This document shows positions 26,438 through 36,973 of a DNA stretch of 60,534 nt, one piece after another. Positions within the stretch are counted from its first letter, which is position 1, and every line of letters starts with the position of its first letter. A program made the translations under genes and the position numbers. The notes under the pieces were generated by a model. The model saw nothing but the letters and a program-made list of their open reading frames with translations, did no database searches and was not told where the DNA came from. Origin of the DNA: an uncultured Bacteroidales bacterium (lineage in GTDB: Bacteria; Bacteroidota; Bacteroidia; Bacteroidales; Porphyromonadaceae); assembly GCA_947290775.1 (NCBI GenBank), contig CAMYPM010000010.1, positions 1-60,534 of the forward strand, read 5' to 3'.

Positions 26438-27913
26438 ATGAATCATCCTCTTTATCTCTACAATACGCTAACCCGTAAAAAGGAGCAGTTTATACCCATT
26501 AATCCGCCTCATGTAGGCCTTTACGTATGTGGTCCTACTGTTTATGGCGATGCCCATTTAGGTCATGCCCGTCCGGCCATTACTTTTGATGTGCTCTTCC
26601 GTTATTTACAGCACTTGGGATATAAGGTGCGTTATGTACGCAATATAACCGATGTAGGACACTTAGAAGGCGATGCTGATGAAGGGGAGGACAAGGTATC
26701 GAAGAAGGCACGCTTAGAGCAGTTGGAGCCTATGGAGGTGGTGCAGTACTTCACTTTACGGTATCATGCAGCCATGAATGCCCTCAATGTACTGCCGCCC
26801 AGCATTGAGCCGCGTGCTTCCGGACATATCATTGAGCAGATAGCCCTCATTCAAGAGATTTTAGATGCCGGCTTCGCTTATGTGAGCGAGGGTTCTGTCT
26901 ATTTCGACCTACCCAAATACAGTAAATCTTATCAATACGGAGAGCTAAGCGGACGGCAGTTAGACGAAATGCTGAGCCAAACACGTACACTGGATGGTCA
27001 GGATGAGAAACGCAACCCATTGGATTTTGCACTTTGGAAGAAAGCTAAGCCGGAGCATCTGATGCATTGGCCCTCTCCCTGGAGCGAAGGATTTCCCGGT
27101 TGGCATCTGGAGTGTACCGCTATGGGACGTAAATACTTGGGTAACGAGTTTGATATTCACGGAGGGGGTATGGACTTGATGTTTCCCCATCATGAGTGTG
27201 AGATAGCGCAAGCTAAAGCAGCCGAAGGACATGCCATTGTCCATTATTGGATGCACAACAACATGATCACGATTGAGGGAAAAAAGATGGGTAAGAGCTT
27301 GGGTAATTTCATTACACTGGAGCAGTTTTTTACAGGCGACCACCCGAAGCTAATCGCTGCCTATAGTCCGATGACTATACGCTTCTTTATCCTTGGTGCT
27401 CATTATCGCGGTACGGTAGACTTTAGTAACGAAGCCTTGGAGGCAGCGCATAAGGGATACGAGCGTTTGATGGATGCCAATGTTGTACTTGATACAATTG
27501 CCCCAAAAGAGAGTAGTAGCTTTACCATAGAGCCCTATCAAAAAGCGCTTGAGGAGGCTATGCAGGATGACTTGAATACCCCGATTGCTATTGCCCAGTT
27601 ATTTGAAATAGCTAAGCAGATTAATCGTCTCAAGAGTGGTGACGAAACACTTTCCGAGACCGACTTATCGGCTTTAAAGAGTCTTTTCCGCACCTATTTG
27701 TTTGATATTTTAGGGCTAAAGGATGAGCGAGATAGTAGTGCAGCCGGATTGGAGGCCTACCACGGAGCCGTAGAGTTGCTCTTGGAAGTACGTACAGAGG
27801 CAAAAGCCAAGAAAGATTGGACAACGAGTGATTTAATCCGCGACAAGCTTTCTGCCTTGGGCTTTGTACTGAAGGATACCAAAGAGGGTACTGAGTGGCA
27901 ACTTAAAGAGTAG
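26438..27913 (+). CDS. cysS: Cysteinyl-tRNA synthetase (491 aa)
   Basis: Class I synthetase charging tRNA-Cys. The HIGH-type motif is in [16 protein letters not shown] (about residues 31-46), the KMSKS-type motif is KKMGKSLGN, and the zinc-site region includes WHLECTAM and HHECEIAQ. Length is usual. TACCTTTG at 26394 could be a -7 promoter box. The next gene starts 1 bp after the stop, so an operon with the glycosyltransferase, YfhO and lipoprotein genes is likely, although their functions are unrelated to charging. Confidence 0.97.
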   Translation: MNHPLYLYNTLTRKKEQFIPINPPHVGLYVCGPTVYGDAHLGHARPAITFDVLFRYLQHLGYKVRYVRNITDVGHLEGDADEGEDKVSKKARLEQLEPMEVVQYFTLRYHAAMNALNVLPPSIEPRASGHIIEQIALIQEILDAGFAYVSEGSVYFDLPKYSKSYQYGELSGRQLDEMLSQTRTLDGQDEKRNPLDFALWKKAKPEHLMHWPSPWSEGFPGWHLECTAMGRKYLGNEFDIHGGGMDLMFPHHECEIAQAKAAEGHAIVHYWMHNNMITIEGKKMGKSLGNFITLEQFFTGDHPKLIAAYSPMTIRFFILGAHYRGTVDFSNEALEAAHKGYERLMDANVVLDTIAPKESSSFTIEPYQKALEEAMQDDLNTPIAIAQLFEIAKQINRLKSGDETLSETDLSALKSLFRTYLFDILGLKDERDSSAAGLEAYHGAVELLLEVRTEAKAKKDWTTSDLIRDKLSALGFVLKDTKEGTEWQLKE

Positions 27914-27914
27914 T

Positions 27915-28904
27915 ATGCTGCTATCCTTTATCGTCCCCGTTTATAACCGTCCGGAGGAGGTAGATGAATTGCTTGCTAGCTTGCAGCAGCAGGGTGTAAG
28001 CAACTTTGAGGTTATTATCGTCGAGGATGGGAGTACCCGCTCCAGTAAAGAGGTAGTGTCACACTACAAAGAGCATCTCCATATACACTATATTGAGACC
28101 CCTAACGGGGGTCCCTCCAAAGCACGTAATGTAGGTGCCTTGGCAGCAGAGGGGCAGTGGTTGGTATTCTTAGACTCTGATGTCGTACTTCCTGAAGGCT
28201 ATGTGTTGGCCCTACAGGAGGGAATAGCTTGTAGCAATGCCGTTTTGGTTGGAGGGCCGGATCGTGCAGCTGACGATTTCACCGCATTGCAAAAGGGTAT
28301 TAACTATGCGATGACCTCACCTCTTACTACCGGTGGGATAAGAGGCGGTAAGAAACATAAGCATTATTGTCCCCGCACTTTCAATATGGGTGTGGAGCGA
28401 GGTATGTTTGAGCAGCTGAAGGGCTTTGATGAAGCTATGCGCTTCGGGGAAGATGTAGACTTCTCCATGCGTGTTTATGAGGCCGGAGGAGCAGTGGCTC
28501 TAATACCCAACGCCTGGGTATATCATAAGCGTCGTACCGACTTCCGTAAGTTTTTTAAGCAGGTGTACAATAGTGGTGCAGCGCGTATAGACCTAACTCA
28601 GCGGCACGAAGGCTCTTTGAAGTTGATCCATTTACTACCCTCTTTTGCCACGGTGCTGTTCGTTCTTTTTGTGTTAGTAGGCTTTTGGCATCCCCTATTA
28701 TGGGTTTTGCTGCTACTCTTTGCCTTATTAGTAGGAATAGATTCTTTTTATCGTACCCGGAGTTATTCGGCTTCGCTCTATGCCATACCGGCTACCTTTA
28801 TTCAAGTAACAGGATATGGATCAGGACTAATAATAGCCGCTTGGCAAAGCCTTATACATAAGAAGCGCGGATATAACGCCTTTAAGGATAGCTTTTACGA
28901 ATAA
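27915..28904 (+). CDS. Glycosyltransferase family 2 membrane protein (329 aa)
   Basis: Inverting GT-A enzyme that probably transfers a sugar for envelope polysaccharide or glycolipid. The N-terminal domain has SFIVPVYNRPEEV, EDGS and the DxD-type FLDSDVVLP (about residue 90), with a GFDEAMRFGEDVDFSMRV acceptor/catalytic region. Two hydrophobic segments (about 240-285) and a short cytoplasmic tail anchor it in the inner membrane. It is followed 13 bp later by a YfhO-family gene, consistent with a joint glycolipid or glycoprotein role. Donor and acceptor are unknown. Confidence 0.88.
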   Translation: MLLSFIVPVYNRPEEVDELLASLQQQGVSNFEVIIVEDGSTRSSKEVVSHYKEHLHIHYIETPNGGPSKARNVGALAAEGQWLVFLDSDVVLPEGYVLALQEGIACSNAVLVGGPDRAADDFTALQKGINYAMTSPLTTGGIRGGKKHKHYCPRTFNMGVERGMFEQLKGFDEAMRFGEDVDFSMRVYEAGGAVALIPNAWVYHKRRTDFRKFFKQVYNSGAARIDLTQRHEGSLKLIHLLPSFATVLFVLFVLVGFWHPLLWVLLLLFALLVGIDSFYRTRSYSASLYAIPATFIQVTGYGSGLIIAAWQSLIHKKRGYNAFKDSFYE

Positions 28905-28917
28905 CATTCTCCATCCA

Positions 28918-31449
28918 ATGAAAATATTTTCCGACCGAACCAAGCTTCTTCGCATAGGACGCTATGCCCTCATTGTGCTTTGCTTTGCACTCATTGCTAC
29001 CCTATACTTTACCCCTGCCACCTTTGAAGGGCGTACCCTCTATCGACAGGATGTGGAGGGTGCAGTTGGTATGGGTACCGATGCGCGTAAGTTTTATGAG
29101 AAAACAGGCGAACGCTCCTACTGGACCAACAGTATGTTTGGAGGAATGCCCATGTACCAGATAGCACCCGAGTATCCCTCTACCAATGCATTGAGTACTA
29201 TTCAAGGCGCCTATACACTATCGAAGCCCTTAAACTTGCTGGGAGACTATCCGTGGCTACTCTTCGGACTATTGATCGGCTTCTTTATTCTAATGAAGGT
29301 ACTCCGAGTTAACGACTGGATTGCTCTCTTTGGTAGTATAGCTTGGTGCTTCTCTTCCTACTTTGTGATCCTTATTTCCGCAGGGCATATTTGGAAGCTT
29401 ATGACTCTTATGTACATACCGCCTACCATAGCCGGCATGATACTGATCTATCGCGGAAAAAGATGGTGGGGGGCGTTCCTTTTAGCTCTATTCACAGCAC
29501 TGCAAGTACTAAGCAACCATGTACAGATGACTTATTACTTTCTCTTTGTGATGGCAGCCCTTGTCATAGCATTCCTTGTGGAGGCGATCCAAAAGAAAAC
29601 ATTTAAGCATTTTATAATCTCTACTTGTGTGGCATTAGGTGCCGGATTGATCGGTGTAGCAGTGAATAGCAGCAATTTATACCATACCTATCAATACAGC
29701 AAAGAGACTATGCGTGGGGGCAGTGAGCTTACGGCATCTTCTGAAAGCAATGCAGATGGAGTGAATGCCTCAGGGCTGAGTAAGGAGTATATCACCCAAT
29801 GGAGTTACGGAGTAGGCGAGACGCTTTCGCTGCTGGTACCTAATATTCGCGGGGGTGCTTCCGAACCTATCGGAGTCAACCCCAAGAGATTGGAAAAGAT
29901 ACAACCCGAGCTGCGTCAAACTGTCGCTCAGAGTCCATCCTATTGGGGCGAACAACCTTTTACAAGTGGCCCTGTGTACGTAGGTGCCTTCCTGCTTTGT
30001 ATGGCTATATTTGGGTTCTTTGTGGTAAGAGGACCTATTAAATGGGGATTGCTTATAGTGACTATTCTCTCCGTTATGCTCTCGTGGGGGAAGAACTTTA
30101 TGCCACTGACGGACTTTTTCATACAATACTTTCCACTGTACGACAAGTTTCGCTCGGTATCCTCCTTTTTGGTGGTCGCTGAGTTTACCCTACCCATTAT
30201 GGCGGCACTCGCTTTTGTGGAAATAGTGCACAATAAGAATATACTGAAAGAGCGCAAAGTAGCGACTGCTATCTCTTTTGGATTGCCCCTACTCATTACA
30301 CTTGTACTGGCACTCTTCCCCTCAGTTGCCGGAAACTTTATATCACAATTTGAAGCCGAGCAGCTCCGTCCGCTGATTGCACAAGATCCTATTTACGGCT
30401 CCCTCCGTGATGCTTTGGTAACGGCACGCAAGAGTATGTTGGTCAGTGATGCTTGGCGGGGCTTCTTTGTAATAGCGATCGGCGCTTTGCTGCTTATTGT
30501 TTTCACGAAGGGTGCCCTCAGCAACCGGAAAAATTCAACCACGATAATGACAGGGCTTATGACTATTGCGCTGCTCATTGATATGTGGCCTATTGCAAAG
30601 CGTTACTTGAATGACGATATGTTTCGTCACAACGAGCATATAACTGCTGCTGCGCACCCTCTTACCGCCGCCGATAAAGAGATACTTAGTGAGGCTAAGC
30701 CGGCAGATAGGGTACTCAATCTGACAGTCAATACCTTCAACGATGCCACAACCTCTCTTTGGCACCTCAGTGTAGGTGGATACCATGCGGCAAAGCTACA
30801 GCGCTACCAGGATCTTATTGACCGACAATTGGCTAATATGAACCCGGAGGTGCTCAATATGCTCAATACCCGCTTCTTCATAGTTCCCTCAGAAGACAAA
30901 ACAAAGCAGATCGTACAGCGCAATCCGGATGCATACGGCCCGGCTTGGTTCGTATCAGAATACAAAATAGTACCTACTCCGGATGAAGAAATGTCAGCTT
31001 TGTCTACGGAGCATTTGGGTGCTACTGCAATTATAGACCGACGCTTTGCTTCCGATGAACTAAAGGCATTGCCGACCATTAAGGATTCCACAGCTACTAT
31101 ATCCCTAAAACATTACCAACCCAACGAAGCGGTCTATGAAACCAATAGCACCACACCTCAGCTGGCTCTTTTTAGTGAAGTGTATTATCCGAAAGGGTGG
31201 AAAGTATATTTAGATGGAGATCCGAAGCAATCGGTAAATATGCTGAGAGCAGACTGGATACTCAGAGCAGCGGTTATCCCTTCGGGAGCACATACTATTA
31301 CATTCCGCTTCGATCCACCCTCTTTGCATCGCACAGAGCTTGTAGCCTTTATAGCTTTTGCACTACTGATATTGCTTTTTGTGGCTGCTATTACTGTGCC
31401 ACTTCTTCAGAAAAGAACAAAACAATTAGATAATCAAACGACAGCATGA
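28918..31449 (+). CDS. YfhO-family polytopic membrane protein (843 aa)
   Basis: Large inner-membrane protein of the YfhO type, often regarded as GT-C-like glycosyltransferases acting on lipid-linked sugars. An N-terminal helix is followed by a periplasmic loop with NSMFGGMPMYQIAPEYP, about ten to twelve hydrophobic segments up to residue 560, and a soluble C-terminal beta domain (LFSEVYYPKGWKVYLDG, IPSGAHTITFRFDP) closed by a final helix. The stop overlaps the next gene by 4 bp (ATGA). The upstream GT2 gene supports a surface-glycosylation role. Substrate unknown. Confidence 0.85.
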   Translation: MKIFSDRTKLLRIGRYALIVLCFALIATLYFTPATFEGRTLYRQDVEGAVGMGTDARKFYEKTGERSYWTNSMFGGMPMYQIAPEYPSTNALSTIQGAYTLSKPLNLLGDYPWLLFGLLIGFFILMKVLRVNDWIALFGSIAWCFSSYFVILISAGHIWKLMTLMYIPPTIAGMILIYRGKRWWGAFLLALFTALQVLSNHVQMTYYFLFVMAALVIAFLVEAIQKKTFKHFIISTCVALGAGLIGVAVNSSNLYHTYQYSKETMRGGSELTASSESNADGVNASGLSKEYITQWSYGVGETLSLLVPNIRGGASEPIGVNPKRLEKIQPELRQTVAQSPSYWGEQPFTSGPVYVGAFLLCMAIFGFFVVRGPIKWGLLIVTILSVMLSWGKNFMPLTDFFIQYFPLYDKFRSVSSFLVVAEFTLPIMAALAFVEIVHNKNILKERKVATAISFGLPLLITLVLALFPSVAGNFISQFEAEQLRPLIAQDPIYGSLRDALVTARKSMLVSDAWRGFFVIAIGALLLIVFTKGALSNRKNSTTIMTGLMTIALLIDMWPIAKRYLNDDMFRHNEHITAAAHPLTAADKEILSEAKPADRVLNLTVNTFNDATTSLWHLSVGGYHAAKLQRYQDLIDRQLANMNPEVLNMLNTRFFIVPSEDKTKQIVQRNPDAYGPAWFVSEYKIVPTPDEEMSALSTEHLGATAIIDRRFASDELKALPTIKDSTATISLKHYQPNEAVYETNSTTPQLALFSEVYYPKGWKVYLDGDPKQSVNMLRADWILRAAVIPSGAHTITFRFDPPSLHRTELVAFIAFALLILLFVAAITVPLLQKRTKQLDNQTTA

Positions 31450-33137
31450 AACGAATCTTGCAGTATGCTGCAGCGATCTTTGCGCTGACTATGCTCTCAG
31501 CCTGCAGCCCAAAGCTTAAGCCACTCAGCAGCGAGCTATTCTCCCTAACCCCCAATCCGCCTGAGGTTGTAGGTAAAGAAGTGCCCTACAGTGTAGCGGT
31601 AAGCATACCTGCTAAGTGGATGCATAAGGATGTATCACTGCGTATCACCCCCGTCCTGCGTTATTCAACGGGAGAGATTTGGGGGTCTTCGGCTATGCTT
31701 CAGGGCGAAGCTGTAAGAGATAATAATCCTGTAATTGCTTATTCCACAGGGGGAATGCGCACCATTAGCGGGTCTTTTCTTTACGATCCCAAGGCAGCAG
31801 AGAGTGATCTGTACATTACTTTCCGAGCATCACGTGATGGCAAGCAGTTACCTTTGAAGCCGGTTAAGCTCTCTTCCGGTATTATTACTACAGCTACCCT
31901 TGCCGACATTCAGACTACCCCGGCGGCTTTTGCTGAAGATCGCTTCCAACGTGTAGTAACGGAGCGCATAGATGAGGATATTAAATTTCTACTTGAAAGT
32001 AGCGTAATCCGCCCTTCAGAGAAGCGTAAGCCGGAGTTAATAGCTTGGAAGAAACGAGTAGAGGAAGCAAAAGCGGCTCCCAATCAAAGTGTATCGGTAG
32101 AAGTATCCTCCTATGCATCTCCCGAAGGTGGTGTTAAGCTTAATGAAAAGCTCTCTAAGCATCGTGAAGAGAGTACAACCCGCCTCATTGAAAAAGAGTT
32201 GGGAAAAGGGAATACAGACCTTCCTATTAGAGCTACCTATACTGCTCAGGACTGGGATGGATTCCGTGCTTATGTAGAAGCGAGTGATTTACCCGACAAA
32301 GAACTCGTTTTGCGTGTATTAAGCATGTATAGTGATCCGGAAGAGCGTGAACGGGAAATCCGTAATATCAGTGTGGTGTATGATCGGATAAGTAAAGAGA
32401 TTTTGCCACAGCTGCGTCGCTCTCGCATTACTGCTATCATAGAGACCACGGGCAAGAGTGATGAAGAGCTTACTGATTTGTTACGCAGCAATCCCGCTTC
32501 CCTCAATGTGGAAGAGCTACTTTATGCTATTTCGTTGGAGCGTAGTGAAAAGGATAGGGTAGCATACTATCAGCGTGCCGCACAGCTCTATCCGGAAGAT
32601 TCTCGCGCTACTAATAACTTAGCTGCAATAGCTATCCAACAGGGCAATTTATCGGAAGCTGACCGACTGCTCAATAGTATAAAAGGTACAGGCGCTGAGA
32701 GCCAAGTACGATTAAATCGTGCACTGCTTCTCATCCATGAAGGACGGCTGGAGGATGCAGCAGAAGAGGTAGACAAAGCAGAAGCTTCTGCAGCTAAACA
32801 GGAAGTGCTGGGTCTACTCCAACTCAAGCAGGGCAAGCACAACGAAGCTGCCTCTACGCTCAAAGAGAGCCACAGTACTACAGCAGCCATTGCACAAATT
32901 ATGACGCATAACTATGCACGAGCCATTGACCTATTGGATAATGCCGTACCGGCTACAGCTCTTACTCACTACCTCAAGGCTGTTTGTTATGCACGGCAGA
33001 ACAGTGCCGCTCAAGCAGCTACCGCTTTGTCTGAAGCTATTCTACTGAACCCCTCGCTTCGAAGCAAAGCACGCAGTGATGCAGAGTTTCGCAATATTCG
33101 CAATAGTCAGGCAATAGCTCGCCTGCTGGGTCGCTGA
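31446..33137 (+). CDS. Lipoprotein with OmpA-like and TPR regions (563 aa)
   Basis: The lipobox LSAC places the lipid on Cys20. After a beta-rich N-terminal part (about 40-170), a segment with VEVSSYASPEGGVKLNEKLSKHRE (about 217-240, split here only by function) resembles OmpA-type peptidoglycan-binding domains. The C-terminal 200 residues are helical TPR-like repeats (AAQLYPEDSRATNNLAAIAIQ, LNRALLLIHEGRLEDA). It is translationally coupled to the YfhO gene and ends the cysS operon before a terminator. A periplasmic or outer-membrane scaffold is likely; no specific function is claimed. Confidence 0.75.
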   Translation: MKRILQYAAAIFALTMLSACSPKLKPLSSELFSLTPNPPEVVGKEVPYSVAVSIPAKWMHKDVSLRITPVLRYSTGEIWGSSAMLQGEAVRDNNPVIAYSTGGMRTISGSFLYDPKAAESDLYITFRASRDGKQLPLKPVKLSSGIITTATLADIQTTPAAFAEDRFQRVVTERIDEDIKFLLESSVIRPSEKRKPELIAWKKRVEEAKAAPNQSVSVEVSSYASPEGGVKLNEKLSKHREESTTRLIEKELGKGNTDLPIRATYTAQDWDGFRAYVEASDLPDKELVLRVLSMYSDPEEREREIRNISVVYDRISKEILPQLRRSRITAIIETTGKSDEELTDLLRSNPASLNVEELLYAISLERSEKDRVAYYQRAAQLYPEDSRATNNLAAIAIQQGNLSEADRLLNSIKGTGAESQVRLNRALLLIHEGRLEDAAEEVDKAEASAAKQEVLGLLQLKQGKHNEAASTLKESHSTTAAIAQIMTHNYARAIDLLDNAVPATALTHYLKAVCYARQNSAAQAATALSEAILLNPSLRSKARSDAEFRNIRNSQAIARLLGR

Positions 33138-33162
33138 TCAACTGCTGTAACACTACAAACTG

Positions 33163-33206
33163 AGAAGGTTGGGGAAGCGTATAGGCTCTCCAACCTTCTT
33201 TTATTT
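33163..33206 (+). terminator. Intrinsic terminator after the cysS-GT-YfhO-lipoprotein operon
   Basis: AGAAGGTTGG pairs with CCAACCTTCT, with an inner AGC/GCT, followed by TTTATTT. It lies 25 bp after the lipoprotein stop. The following ~200 bp before the MerR-type gene is empty. Confidence 0.85.
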
Positions 33207-33403
33207 CTTGTTAGCTCCTAACGAAATACCGGAGCGCTACAAGCTATATCCTCATTGGACTTTCGTAAGTAGGTACTCTTTTGAAAAATATTGTCCGAAG
33301 AAAGGAACGCATAAAGGTAAATGAATCAACTATTGTTCCAAGTGTGTCGCCTAATGATGCTGTCTCTATTCGTCAGTAAGCACGACTTCGCTTTATCTGC
33401 ATT

Positions 33404-33778
33404 TCATTTTTTTGAGCCAAGGTGTCCCTTAACCTCTGCCATACGATACTCATCCATCATTTGAAGTATCTCCTCTACCTCTTTCGAAGCGTTCTCAAGC
33501 AGGCGTAGTACTTCTGCCCGACGGTCGATATTCTCCTCTTGACCGGATTGAAGAGCCGCTATTACGCCTCGCCGGCTTAGATGCTTATTGCGTATCAGGT
33601 AGTGTATTTGCTTAAGCTTATCAACCTCTTTCTGTCGATAACGCTTTACCCCCTTTTGTGAATGAGGTGCATTGATCTTATAGGTTTTCTCCCAGTAGCT
33701 AATTGTTGCAATAGATTCATTGAGTAACTCAGCAACCTCAGTGGCACTATAGTACAATTTGAAATCCTTCTCTGCCAT
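33404..33778 (-). CDS. MerR-family transcriptional regulator (124 aa)
   Basis: N-terminal winged helix-turn-helix of the MerR type (YYSATEVAELLNESIATISYWEKTYKI, about residues 9-35), with the recognition part KRYRQKEVDKLKQI, then a helical C-terminal part. There are no metal-binding cysteines, so the effector is not obvious. ATG at 33778 is preferred over GTG at 33787 because it starts directly before the domain. It begins 25 bp after uvrA on the same strand and is probably co-transcribed, a neighbourhood common in Bacteroidales. Confidence 0.85.
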   Translation of the reverse strand: MAEKDFKLYYSATEVAELLNESIATISYWEKTYKINAPHSQKGVKRYRQKEVDKLKQIHYLIRNKHLSRRGVIAALQSGQEENIDRRAEVLRLLENASKEVEEILQMMDEYRMAEVKGHLGSKK

Positions 33779-33803
33779 ACTTGTCACACTGTATTGATAC
33801 GTA

Positions 33804-36677
33804 TTAATTGGCTTCTGAGAGCTTTTCTTTTAGGAAGCGGGCTGTATAGGAGTCGGGGCAAAGTGCAACTGCTTCGGGCGTTCCCTCTGCTACTATATAG
33901 CCGCCTTCTGCACCGCCTTCAGGGCCAAGGTCAATGATCCAGTCAGCACACTTGATTACCTCCATATTATGCTCTATAATCACCACTGTGTGTCCTGCCT
34001 CAACCAATGCATCAAAGCACTCCATAAGTCTACTGATATCGTGAAAGTGCAGCCCTGTAGTAGGCTCATCAAAGAAGAAAAGCGTAGGTTCGCTGCGCGT
34101 CTTTGATAAGTAATAAGCGAGCTTAAGGCGCTGATTCTCACCACCGGAGAGCGTAGAGGTGCTTTGTCCTAACTTAATATATCCCAAGCCTACCCTTTGC
34201 AAAACCTTTAGGATAGCTACAATGGAGCCTGACTGAGGTGCAGACGAATGCTCTGTAAAGAAGTCTACCGCCTGATTGACACTCATCTCTAATAGCTCAA
34301 ATATATTAACGCCGGCATAAGTCACGTCCAGTATCTCTTTCTTGAAGCGCTTGCCGTCACACTCCGAGCATATCAGCGTAAGGTCTGCCATAAATTGCAT
34401 TTCTATGGTCACGGTACCTTCTCCCTTGCACTCTTCGCATCGTCCACCGGGTCGGTTAAAGCTAAAGAAATAGGGCTGATAACCCATCTGCTTAGAAAGG
34501 GGTTGCTCGGCATAAAGCTCACGGATAGCATCATAAGCACCCATATAAGTAACCGGGTTGCTACGGGTAGTCCTGCCTGCATTATTCTGATCTACGTATA
34601 TAGCAGCCTGGATATGGCTTATATCTCCTCCAAGTATCTTCTGCTTAGCTCCCTGCTGCAGCTCTTCTCTTCCTAAGGGAGCACCTTCTTTTCTATCCAA
34701 ATAGCGAAGTGTCTCTTGATAAAGCACGTCCCGCACAAGTGTACTTTTCCCCGATCCGCTCACTCCTGTCACCACGGTAATCACGTCTAAAGGAAACTTC
34801 ACGGATACATTTTTCAGATTATGTTTGCAAGCTCCGGAGATCTGAATGGCGTTGCGCCACTTACGTCGTATCGGGGGTACCGGTATTTTCTCTTTGCCGG
34901 TTAGAAAAGCTGCTGTATAGCCGGGTGTAGTCGAAGTAATCTGATTGGGCGAACCGGCAAAAACGACCTCTCCTCCGTAGCGACCTGCATTGGGACCTAT
35001 ATCCACGATGTAGTCGGCGGCACGCATTACCATTTCATCGTGTTCTACTACGATAAGTGTATTACCCGCCTCGCGAAGCTCCTCTATTACGTGTACCAGC
35101 TGCTCCGTATCGCGATCGTGTAGACCAATTGTAGGCTCATCCAATACGTACATAGCCCCATAAAGATTATTGCCTAAGCGTGTAGCAAGGTTAATACGTT
35201 GGCTCTCTCCTCCGGAAAGTGTATTGGCGGCACGCGATAGCTGCAAGTAGGAAAGTCCTATCTCAGCGACAACGCTCAAGCGTGTTCTAATCTCGGTTAA
35301 AATGCGGTCTGCGGCCTGCTCAAGCCCTTCCGGAAGCGTAAGCGTATCAAAGAAAAGCTTTGCCTCTGCGATGGTCATATCCACCACTTCGCCAATATCC
35401 TTTCCTCCTATTTTTACGTAGTAAGCCTCTTTTTTGAGGCGACGCCCTTTGCACGTTGGACAAATGCACCTACCACTAAAATGCGCTAAGCGAACCCTAT
35501 TCTGTATCTTGTAATACTCCTTACGGAGCATGGCGAAGTAATCGTTTATTCCGTAAACCTCTTTTCGCTCGCCTACGCCCTCTTTCCCATTCCATAAAAG
35601 CTCTTTTTCTCGCTCATTTAGCTCTTGATAAGGGGTGTGTACTCTGAAGCCCAAAGAGGCCACGGAGGCAATGAAATAGCGTTTCCATTCAGCAGATTTA
35701 GGGCCTATCCAGCAGGCCACGGCGTCGTCATACACAGAGAGGGACGGATAGGGTACAATGAGCTCCTCCGAGAGGCCGATGGTCTTGCCAAAGCCCTCAC
35801 AGGTAGGGCAGGCACCCATGGGGTTATTGAAGTCAAAGAGGGCTGTGGTAGGCTCCTCAAAGGTAATGCCATCCGCCTCAAAACGATTGCTAAAGTCGTC
35901 ACGCCGTACAGCCTTTTTCTCTTTCTCCACAACGAGCTGCAACGCAGATTTTCCTTCGTAAAAGGCTAATTCGGCAGAATCTGCCAAACGACTTGTGAAC
36001 TCCTCGTTGTCATGCCTTACGGAGAGTCGATCTATCACCAGCCATACCTCATCATCCGGCTGCCAATCGACTACTTCACTCATCCGGCAAAGGGAATCAT
36101 TCACCAGCAAACGGCTATAGCCTGCTGCTTGTAATACGCTGAGCTGTCGCTCTACCGATAGCGTGCTGTCTCGCTTTAGGGGGGCCACTACTAAGAGGTG
36201 AGTACCCTCTTCGTACTCTAATGCGCGCTTTACTACGTCCTGTACGGTGTGCCTTTTTACCTCTTGTCCACTGATCGGTGATAGGGTCGTACCAAAACGC
36301 GCAAAAAGCAACTTCAGATAATCATATAGCTCTGTGGCTGTCGCTACGGTGCTGCGCGGATTTCGGCTAATTACTCCCTGGCGAATAGCCACAGCCGGGG
36401 GAATATACTTTATGGAGTCGCAGTCGGGCTTCGGCATACGATCCAAGAACTGACGGGCATAGCTCGACAGACTCTCCACATACCGGCGTTGTCCCTCTGC
36501 GTAAAGGGTGTCAAAAGCCAAACTACTCTTACCCGAACCACTCACACCTGTCACCACGGTCAACTTGCCGCGGGGTATCTCCACGGAGATATTTTTCAAA
36601 TTATTTACCCGACAACCCTTCACCTCTATAGGGCGATAGGCGAGTGATTGTGCTTTCTTATCCGCTTCTTTACTCAT
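33804..36677 (-). CDS. uvrA: UvrABC excinuclease subunit A (957 aa)
   Basis: DNA-damage sensor ATPase of nucleotide excision repair. Two ABC ATPase halves: Walker A GVSGSGKSSLAF (about 42-53) and GVSGSGKSTLV (about 640), ABC signatures NTLSGGESQRI and STLSGGENQRL, and Walker B VLDEPTIGLH and FFDEPTTGLH. Zinc-finger motifs are CPTC...CPTC and CEEC...CSEC. Length is normal. Upstream DNA (36678-36973) is shared with the divergent proline dehydrogenase gene and holds a 22-bp repeat array. uvrC lies 13 kb away in a separate operon. Confidence 0.97.
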   Translation of the reverse strand: MSKEADKKAQSLAYRPIEVKGCRVNNLKNISVEIPRGKLTVVTGVSGSGKSSLAFDTLYAEGQRRYVESLSSYARQFLDRMPKPDCDSIKYIPPAVAIRQGVISRNPRSTVATATELYDYLKLLFARFGTTLSPISGQEVKRHTVQDVVKRALEYEEGTHLLVVAPLKRDSTLSVERQLSVLQAAGYSRLLVNDSLCRMSEVVDWQPDDEVWLVIDRLSVRHDNEEFTSRLADSAELAFYEGKSALQLVVEKEKKAVRRDDFSNRFEADGITFEEPTTALFDFNNPMGACPTCEGFGKTIGLSEELIVPYPSLSVYDDAVACWIGPKSAEWKRYFIASVASLGFRVHTPYQELNEREKELLWNGKEGVGERKEVYGINDYFAMLRKEYYKIQNRVRLAHFSGRCICPTCKGRRLKKEAYYVKIGGKDIGEVVDMTIAEAKLFFDTLTLPEGLEQAADRILTEIRTRLSVVAEIGLSYLQLSRAANTLSGGESQRINLATRLGNNLYGAMYVLDEPTIGLHDRDTEQLVHVIEELREAGNTLIVVEHDEMVMRAADYIVDIGPNAGRYGGEVVFAGSPNQITSTTPGYTAAFLTGKEKIPVPPIRRKWRNAIQISGACKHNLKNVSVKFPLDVITVVTGVSGSGKSTLVRDVLYQETLRYLDRKEGAPLGREELQQGAKQKILGGDISHIQAAIYVDQNNAGRTTRSNPVTYMGAYDAIRELYAEQPLSKQMGYQPYFFSFNRPGGRCEECKGEGTVTIEMQFMADLTLICSECDGKRFKKEILDVTYAGVNIFELLEMSVNQAVDFFTEHSSAPQSGSIVAILKVLQRVGLGYIKLGQSTSTLSGGENQRLKLAYYLSKTRSEPTLFFFDEPTTGLHFHDISRLMECFDALVEAGHTVVIIEHNMEVIKCADWIIDLGPEGGAEGGYIVAEGTPEAVALCPDSYTARFLKEKLSEAN

Positions 36678-36717
36678 GCTCTACACCTTTCATGCGAAGT
36701 TACGCTTTTCAACGGAA

Positions 36718-36815
36718 AGATCCATCTCACAAAAGTTTCTAATCTTTCAAACAAAACTTACAGATCTTTCATTTGAAAGATATAGATCTTTTAGCCAAAA
36801 GATCTATATCTATTG
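36718..36815. repeat. 22-bp repeat array 6 (three full units plus partial ends)
   Basis: Full units at 36736, 36758 and 36780, flanked by partial units at 36718 and 36802. The middle unit contains CTTTCATTTGAAAG. The array lies between divergent promoters of uvrA and the proline dehydrogenase gene, so it cannot be only a terminator. Confidence 0.85.
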
Positions 36816-36883
36816 TCGGACTATCATTTGACAATGTTTTTTTACAACCTGTGTGGGCTACTCTATCAAGGTTGAGAGATTTT

Positions 36884-36917
36884 TTTGCTCTTGTACGAGA
36901 ATAATGATTTATCTTTG
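36884..36917 (+). promoter_or_regulatory. Promoter of proline dehydrogenase gene
   Basis: TTTG (36884-36887) and TATCTTTG (36910-36917), spacer 22 bp, about 55 bp upstream of the start codon. A good match to the Bacteroidetes consensus, the spacer one base longer than usual. Confidence 0.65.
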
Positions 36918-36973
36918 CTGAAAGAGGAAATTTTCAGCTATTCTCTTATAAAAGAGGAACACGATAAAGATCT